From contig NW_025401102.1 of assembly GCF_011075055.1 (NCBI RefSeq), positions 434,001 through 498,000 of the forward strand: a stretch of 64,000 bases of DNA, given 5' to 3'. The position numbers and the translations under genes are program-made. Below the pieces are notes generated by a model that saw only the letters and a program-made list of their open reading frames with translations, was not told where the DNA came from and searched no databases. Positions 57,722 through 64,000 of this stretch are shown here, one piece after another (position 1 is the first letter of the stretch; every line of letters begins with the position of its first letter). The DNA comes from Mangifera indica. Its lineage: Eukaryota; Streptophyta; Magnoliopsida; Sapindales; Anacardiaceae.

Positions 57722-58216
57722 GAGGGCATTTGGTTTGGGGAATATTTTATTATCAAAATTGAAAAATTACTTTGAAGATATATTATCTTGAGAATTACTA
57801 AGTATAAATTATTACTATATTTGATAAAATTTGATAAAAATGGATCGGTATAAATAATTATTGTATTTGATTAAAGGTAATAAAAGAATATTGATATATT
57901 ATTTTACTTAAATGTCTTTGGGTATGCTATTCTAAAATATTTTTTATATAATTTGTTATATTAATTGAAAATAAGATTATTTTTTCCTATAAAAAATTAA
58001 TAAATAAAAGATATATTATAATTAAATCAAGATTACATTGGTAATCTTTTAATACCTCATGTGATAATCAGATTAACTTTTATATTATCTGTCACAACAC
58101 CATTATAATAAAATATTATCGAAATCTTTTATTACTTATAAACCAAACAAAGTAATATAAATAATAAAAAATAGATTATCAAAGTAATCTTAAATTCTTT
58201 CAATCAAAAGCCGCTC
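57722..58216. mobile_element. PIF/Harbinger-like MITE, copy B
   Basis: A 495-bp element starting GAGGGCATTTGGTTTGGGGA and ending (reverse complement) GAGCGGCTTTTGATTGAAAG. It matches copy A (23194-23686) along its length, including TTATCTTGAxxATTACTAAGTATAAATTATTA and the right part with TTTATTACTTATAAACCAAA. Flanks TAA and AAA differ at one base. Confidence 0.78.
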
Positions 58217-60493
58217 AAAGTTTTCCAACATTAATTTGGAGAACTATTTATATTTTTCATTTCACAACAAAAAGTCTGATAAATTTAAAGATTACTTACT
58301 TTTCATAGAGCGTTCCCACATCCAGAAATACAATGAGATCTGCTGAAATATACATAAAAATAAATTTGGGGTATCAACAACATATTATTCTACTTGCCGG
58401 GTAAATTAAGCCCAATTGGTATAAATCTGTCGCCTGGAATTGACTCTTCACAAAGATAAACCAAATGAACTTCTTTTTTCATGTATATTAGTTTGTCGAT
58501 AGCTCTTGGCTCTTTGCAATTACAGCGCATTGGGCCCCTTTCACGCCAAGCAATAATAAATTGATTTCTATATATCTAAATTGTAGAGACAGAAAGGTAG
58601 CATAGGGTCCCTTGCATTTCCTCTTTTGACAAACAAAAGATCCCACTGTTCTTTTGGTTTTAAGCCACGATTTATCTTTCATTTTCTTCCCAGGGAAGTC
58701 TCATCCTTTTCTCATCAATCCATCCGCTACCCTGTGTCGCAAATTTTCTTGATGAAAGAAAGAACTATATCATAGATGTAAATTACAAATATGATATATA
58801 GTATAATATGATAAGAACCATATCATAATATGATGATGCCCACAGAACTTTACTTTAGAAAGTACTCAGTAATATCTGTCTTAACAATGAAGTGCTATAT
58901 TGCTTAATTTTCTAGCTTTCTATATATATACTTCCCTTTTATTAGTGAAGTGAGGTTAGCAAACATTAATTTAGGTTTATCCTTTTGAGGTTGAATAACC
59001 TAACTTTTTAGGTTTCAGTTAAGTGGCAAGTTTGTTGTTTTCAGTATAAGATCAATGATTGTAAGGTTTTCTGGCAGTTGTAGCCCATTTGGCAGGTTGA
59101 TTCGTGTATAAATATTGTTATAAACCCTAATTTTTTATGAATGAAAAAACTGAGGAATTTCATTGTTGTTCTTTGTATCTTGATTTGTGTTTCATTTGTC
59201 TCATTTTCATGTAAATCAATTTAATGGATAATGAAATAATCTTGCATTTTCAATCGTTATTTTTATAATCTATCATGTACAATACTCTATATTATGTACT
59301 TTTTTAATTGGTGACGAAAAAAAGTTTTAACAGAAATAATCTTATTTCAAATTATCTATACAATTGTGATAAACGCCTTCACAATATTTGCTAAGATGTT
59401 AACTAGAGAAGTAGAACATGCCATCATAAGCCGATGATGCCAGCTCCACAAGGTTTATGAAAAGGAATAGATACCTTTTTACTAATCTTAAGTCAATTTT
59501 GAATAATCATATTTTTTTACAAACAATCCATATTTTTTAAAATTAAGTTAGATTCAAACCAAACTAACTTGAGTTTGATTGTCAGCTTGACTTGATTAAA
59601 CTCAAAACAAGGTACTCCTCAAGCTTTGGGGTTGTGGTACTATTGAGTTCAAATTCAACTTTAAGAGTATTCAATTTGTTGGGCTCACAAGTCTAGACAA
59701 GCTCAATTTAAAAACGATTAAAACAATTTTATTTTAATACAATACCTATTAAAACATTTTCATTTTCATGCAAGTTGAGTCAAAATGAAGTTCAACTTGT
59801 TACTATAATCAAACTCGAGTTAAGATTGAATTCAATTCCCTTCAAGCCAAGATTAACTCAGACTTGATTTAAGGGGAATTTATTAAACTCGAGTCTAGAT
59901 TTTAGTTCAACTCCTTGAAACTAAACCAAACTCAAGTTGGTCTACTCTCAAGTTTGATTCAGCTAACAATCAAATCCAACCCTATTTCAAAGAGTTACAA
60001 GAAAATTCATGAGCACAATATAGCCGTGTATGAAATAATCTTCTTAAAGACAGTGCTCAAAGGCCATAAGACTTTGTCCATGTTGAAGTGCGACGGTGGA
60101 AACTGTTTGAGGAGTAATTTAAAAAAAAAAATTGAACATATAAAACGTATTAGTAGAAATGTTGTAGAAACTATTTGTTTTAAAAAATAATCCAAATTTT
60201 TATTTGGGCCTTCTGGATACAAAAATTGGGTTCTACTTAGACCCAAAAACTGACATGGCATAATCTATGATCACTGCTGAATCTGATTTCTGGTCAACTC
60301 TTCTCTAGTAAAAACCCTAACCTCACCCCACCGCACTACACCAACAATTAATCAGCCAAAAATGCACGAAACAAAATGAAAACTAGGGTTTCAAAAAGTA
60401 GACCTAAATCTCCATAGATTCCCATTCTAATATTTTGCTTCTGCAAATAGAAAAATATAAGCATAATAATAAGTTCTCTCAAAGCATTTTCAG
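58217..60493. other. Intergenic; possible copia solo-LTR remnant near 58990-59215
   Basis: No gene recognised. At 59105-59165 the order TATAAATA, AAACCCTAATTTTT, ATGAATGAAAAAACTGAGGA, TTGTTGTTC resembles the R-U5 part of copia LTRs, but no partner or primer site follows. From 59555 to 59990 words such as AACTTGAGTTTGATT and AAACTCGAGT recur in both orientations, probably an eroded hAT-type MITE. The last ~130 bp before 60494 are likely 3'UTR of the PLETHORA-like gene. Confidence 0.3.
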
Positions 60494-63042
60494 TCAGTCT
60501 TTCCATATTGTAAAAGCTCCTCCATTTGTGCCCTGAATTGAATACCCAGGCCAGTTGCCATATCCACGTGTCGGCATATCGTAATCCGCCTTGTCCAGAG
60601 CGAGCTCTTCAGCCGATCCCACCCCATTAACCCCCGAAGAATTCGAAGTCATTCCATTAATGCCGTTTCCGAGATACCCTCCACTGTAACTCCCACTCAA
60701 ACTTCTATTATTGTCCAGCACAGAAGAAGAATTAGAACCCATGTTGACCAGCCCGTGAAGCAAAGCCGGATTGTGCTGAAGATAGCAGTTGTAAAAATGA
60801 GACTCCTGGCTTGATTGCTGGTGCAATTGCAGCTGGGTTTGAATATAACTTCGGTGAAATGTAGGGTCCTGAGTGTACTGAGAAATGTCCTGATTTTGTA
60901 AGGATTGTAAAGGTTGAGGGCTCTGATTAAATTGGGTTTGCATTAAGGGATAAGCCTGTAATCTGCTGGAGCTTGAGCTTCCATACTGAAAAGTTGAACC
61001 GAGGGCTATCATTTCTTCACGTCTTCTTGAAGTTTCAAGAGCTTGAGCTTCTTTTAATCGTTTCGCAGCACCTCCTCCGATTGGTAGGGTATTGCTTTCC
61101 TGTATAGTTTTTACATCATAACGATTCATGTCGAAATTGGTGACTGCGTTTAACCCTCTAAACTTTATCGCTGCAATGTCGTAAGCTTCTGCGGCTTCCT
61201 CTTCCCTACCTTAAATTGTTAAAAATTAAGTAAAAGTTTCTCTATTTCAATGAGTACATGGGAGAAATTGATTTTACTTACTGAAAGTTCCCAAGTAAAG
61301 ATCTTTGTTTCCAGCAACTCTCCCAATCCTTGCTTGCCATCTTCCATGCTGGTGATGCCTTGTAACTCCCCGATACATTGAAGCACCCCTCGAAAAACCA
61401 CTACTCTTCCTACACTTGATCACCAAAATCGTTAATCTTTTGCAAATAATAAGCCAGTTATTAGCTAATTTTCGAGTAACAGAAAATGTATTCCTACCTC
61501 CTAATAGAGGCCACAAATTCTTGTCTAGTCATGTGTTTCATCTCTTCCAATTCTTTATCGTAGTTACTAATCTGCAACCAAAACAATCTTTCATACCAAC
61601 TATAATGTATTGTCACGTTATTTATTTAAGTTTAATTCATATCACATTAGATATTTTATACCATTTTGTATGAATAACTAACATTATAAAAAAATTTGAC
61701 ATCAATTGAGAGAACAATTAACTAGCAGATAATATTTAGTTTCTTTTCCATGATTTTAACAATCAATCATTTATATTTTCATTAAAATTAAATAACTTTA
61801 TAATTTTAATAAAAAAAATTATCGTTAAAAATCTATTTTTTTCGATAAAGAAAGTTGTAACAGCAAAAAATATCTTATTATCGTTTGCCATTATAACTCT
61901 TCTCATTAATATTTTAACAGGAATAAAAACATTTTTCCCTTATTAAATTCATTATTTTTTTAAGTGTAAATGGAAACTTACTGGAAAATTGGTGGTGGTG
62001 GACGTGCCCCAATACTTCAATGCAGCTAGATCATAAGCCCTAGCCGCTTTTTCTTCTGTGTCATACCCGCCTGAACATAAAGGGAGTTAAAAGAAACCTT
62101 TTTCTGCTTCTTATACCAAAAGAAACGATGAAGAGAAGGTAACTTTTCTCACCTAAGTATACTGTAAGTGACAATACAAAGTAAAACCAGCATGAAAAAC
62201 AAGTTAGTAACTGGTCAAACGACACTCAATTGAAAATTTACAACAATATCATGAAACTCTTTCTTTTACCTTGTCGTCCTTTTCTTGATTGACCTTCCCT
62301 TCTACAACTATTATCCCAAAGATGAGCTTCATATCTTCCTGTCCATCTATGCCTATAATTAAAACCATAAATTTTCAATGTAAACTGTAGTAGTGAAAAT
62401 GAAAGAAAATTTTAATTAAAAGTATGAATATTTGTTCATGCTTACCTTGTAACGCCGCGATATATCGAAGTTCGTTGTCCAAAAGTGTCCTGAGTTCGTC
62501 TAGGGGCAGCTTCAACGGTATTGGTACTATTATCACCACTAGTTGCACAAGTTGAAACCTTGCCACTTCCCATGGACAATGTCAAAGACTGCACATTGTT
62601 AGCATTTTCCTGAAACTCATAGTTGCCAGAAGCGGCTGCAATAGTATTTTGCACTGGCACCAAACTGTTGTTTTGAAAGAGGTAATCAGATTCGTTAGCT
62701 TGAATTTCATTGAACGCCACAAGATCTGACTGGCTCTCAGATTTGCTAACACCAAGAAAATCGGCAACCTTTGGAACTTCTCCACTTCCATGAGGATTAA
62801 TCAGATTCCATTCTGTCAATTTACAAAATATTCACAAATCGTGAGAGAATAATGGCAAAGAGATTGAAATAATAGGAGAAAAAGAGATATTTACCTTGAC
62901 CTTGAAATGGGTTGTCAATTTTATCATTCACTAACCCTAGACTGAACTGATGAGACTGAGAAGAATGAAGTTGTCGAGGTAGAGAGGCATGAGTGGGAGA
63001 AAGGGGAAAGGACAGCCAGTTGTTTGAATTCATGGAACCCAT
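60494..63042 (-). CDS. PLT: PLETHORA1/2-like AP2 transcription factor
   Basis: Eight exons on the minus strand: 63042-62895, 62812-62446, 62352-62270, 62161-62153, 62070-61982, 61571-61498, 61409-61282, 61209-60494. All introns are GT-AG and the frame closes to 537 residues. Two AP2 domains bind DNA: domain 1 about residues 165-232 ([21 protein letters not shown]) and domain 2 about 266-325 ([20 protein letters not shown]), joined by the [11 protein letters not shown] linker. N-terminal euANT/PLT motifs [36 protein letters not shown] and QSLTLSMG point to the PLT1/PLT2 pair rather than ANT, BBM or PLT3/AIL6. These are nuclear, auxin-responsive master regulators of the root stem-cell niche. 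Translation may begin at the first ATG or at the second, three codons on, as in Arabidopsis. PLT1 versus PLT2 cannot be settled by eye. Confidence 0.95.
62153..62161 (-). other. 9-nt micro-exon of the PLETHORA-like gene
   Basis: TATACTTAG on the minus strand, with acceptor CTTACAG before and donor GTGAGA after it. It encodes the YL of the invariant QVYLGGYD in AP2 domain 1, with split codons at both ends (G/TA and G/GC). The same micro-exon is known in other AP2-family genes, and without it the flanking exons would not join correctly. Confidence 0.9.
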
Positions 63043-63224
63043 AATAATCTTTTTCTTTGCTTGCTTGTAATCTTCAAATTCTTTACCTTGATTCCTTCAA
63101 CAAATCAAACTATTTCCAACATGTAGAAGAACCCAGTGGAGTACACATGTGAGAGAGAATTCAGAATCCTTAAGGAGGAGGTTGAAAAGAGAGAATTTAG
63201 ATGTATACAAGGGGGTTAAAAATA
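63043..63224 (-). promoter_or_regulatory. 5'UTR and promoter-proximal region of the PLETHORA-like gene
   Basis: No coding sequence. Purine-rich words (GAGAGAGAATTC, GGAGGAGG near 63150-63180 on the plus strand, so CT-rich on the gene strand) suggest a leader. No clear TATA box or auxin-response TGTCTC element was seen. Confidence 0.35.
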
Positions 63225-63390
63225 GTAGAAATAAATCATACTATTTTTTAATGTATAATTTGATGTGTTAATATATAATTAAATAATTTTAAAGTGAAAG
63301 AAAAAATAAATAACTATATTTTCCAATCATATATTATTACATTAATTTGTATGCAAAAATTTGTACTAATTATCTTACTCATAATATTAT
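63225..63390. mobile_element. Palindromic MITE family, copy 7 (diverged)
   Basis: TATAATTTGATGTGTTAATA, ATTAAATAATTTTAAAGTGA, CCAATCATATATTATTACAT and TTTGTACTAATTATCTTACT keep the family order, with more mismatches than other copies. It lies in the upstream region of the PLETHORA-like gene. Confidence 0.5.
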
Positions 63391-64000
63391 TCAAAACAAT
63401 ATGAACACAGTCACTTTTAAGTGTATTGACTCTCAACTCCGTATATTTTCCAAGCCTGATGTTGAATATGGACACGAGTAATCATACTAAACTATAAGTT
63501 GGGGATCCTATCAAATTCAGTCTTTTGTGCTAAGACAAACCCACGATTCGAATTGGAAAAATCCAACTCTCACCTCTCCATCTTTCTCTCACTTTACCCC
63601 ACTTGGTTTCTTGGAACTTTCGTCCTCGTTCTGTGCAAAATATGACTCCCCAAAGCCCAGCATTCCCACACTCTGCAAATCATCTCTAAGTCTAAATATT
63701 GACCACTCTATGTAAAGTTTAACTTCTTTCTCTTTGTCTCTCTCTTATTTTCTATATTCTCAATTGCAAAAACTAATAAACTATCAAACCCATCAACAAC
63801 AGAAGATCTCCCAAATGGGTTTAACTCATCAGAAACTTAACGAAAGAAATTTGTAAATCCCCGAGTCTAAAGAGGGTTTGCGTACGAACATGCAATATAA
63901 GGTAAAAAAACCAAACTTATTATTGATGTCCAATGTAAAAAACCAAACTTATTATTTTAGAAAAAAAAAAAAAAAAAAGATTGAAGGATTTCATTTGGTT
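63391..64000. other. Intergenic to window end, no gene recognised
   Basis: Plus-strand open frame 63527-63715 shows no recognisable family. A short direct repeat (AAAAACCAAACTTATTATT, near 63905 and 63938) and a run of A (about 63960-63978) lie at the end. Confidence 0.4.

Noticed and set aside
1..64000. Prokaryotic-style systems (CRISPR, operons, toxin-antitoxin, phage)
   Set aside because: All genes show plant families and many show spliceosomal introns; no spaced direct-repeat array or co-directional short-gap gene cluster exists.

Overview
This is nuclear plant DNA, almost certainly from a eudicot. It is AT-rich, its genes carry GT-AG introns, and its families are plant-specific: FAR1/FHY3, DUF247, PLETHORA AP2, AGCVIII kinase, a DRT100-type LRR protein and a plant GH127. 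I cannot name the species from the sequence. No tRNA or rRNA gene, CRISPR array or bacterial feature was seen.

Five genes look intact. They are a DRT100-like LRR protein (15343-16443, +); a DUF247/UPF0481 membrane protein with an inferred 5'UTR intron (CDS 26871-28145, +); a 12-exon GH127/DUF1680 glycosidase (34049-29686, -); a UNICORN-like AGCVIII kinase (54183-55445, +); and an 8-exon PLETHORA1/2-like transcription factor with a 9-nt micro-exon (63042-60494, -). The two multi-exon models were built by hand. Every intron is GT-AG and the reading frame closes across all exons (832 aa and 537 aa). The five genes belong to unrelated pathways and do not form a functional cluster.

The rest is mostly mobile or decayed DNA. 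From 1 to 15 kb there is a FAR1/FHY3-type pseudogene, then a broken Ty3/gypsy element (about 5230-12491, minus; one LTR and a tRNA-Asp primer site) inserted into a Mutator-like transposase remnant (12492-13119) that has tandem repeats upstream. From 16.7 to 24 kb there are several MITEs with identifiable target-site duplications, one nested inside another. From 34 to 38 kb there is a decayed partial duplicate of the GH127 gene. It is interrupted by an unusual terminal-inverted-repeat element carrying a copia-type gag fragment and by another MITE. From 38.4 to 46.2 kb lies a Ty1/copia element with nearly identical LTRs and a perfect 5-bp target duplication, yet with many coding lesions. A palindromic MITE family recurs about seven times across the window.

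I see no undescribed multi-gene system here. The most unusual structures are the 35530-36590 element (retrotransposon-like ends in inverted orientation), the recently inserted but defective copia element with a second gag-like frame and a cluster of inverted W-boxes in its leader, and the dispersed palindromic MITE family.
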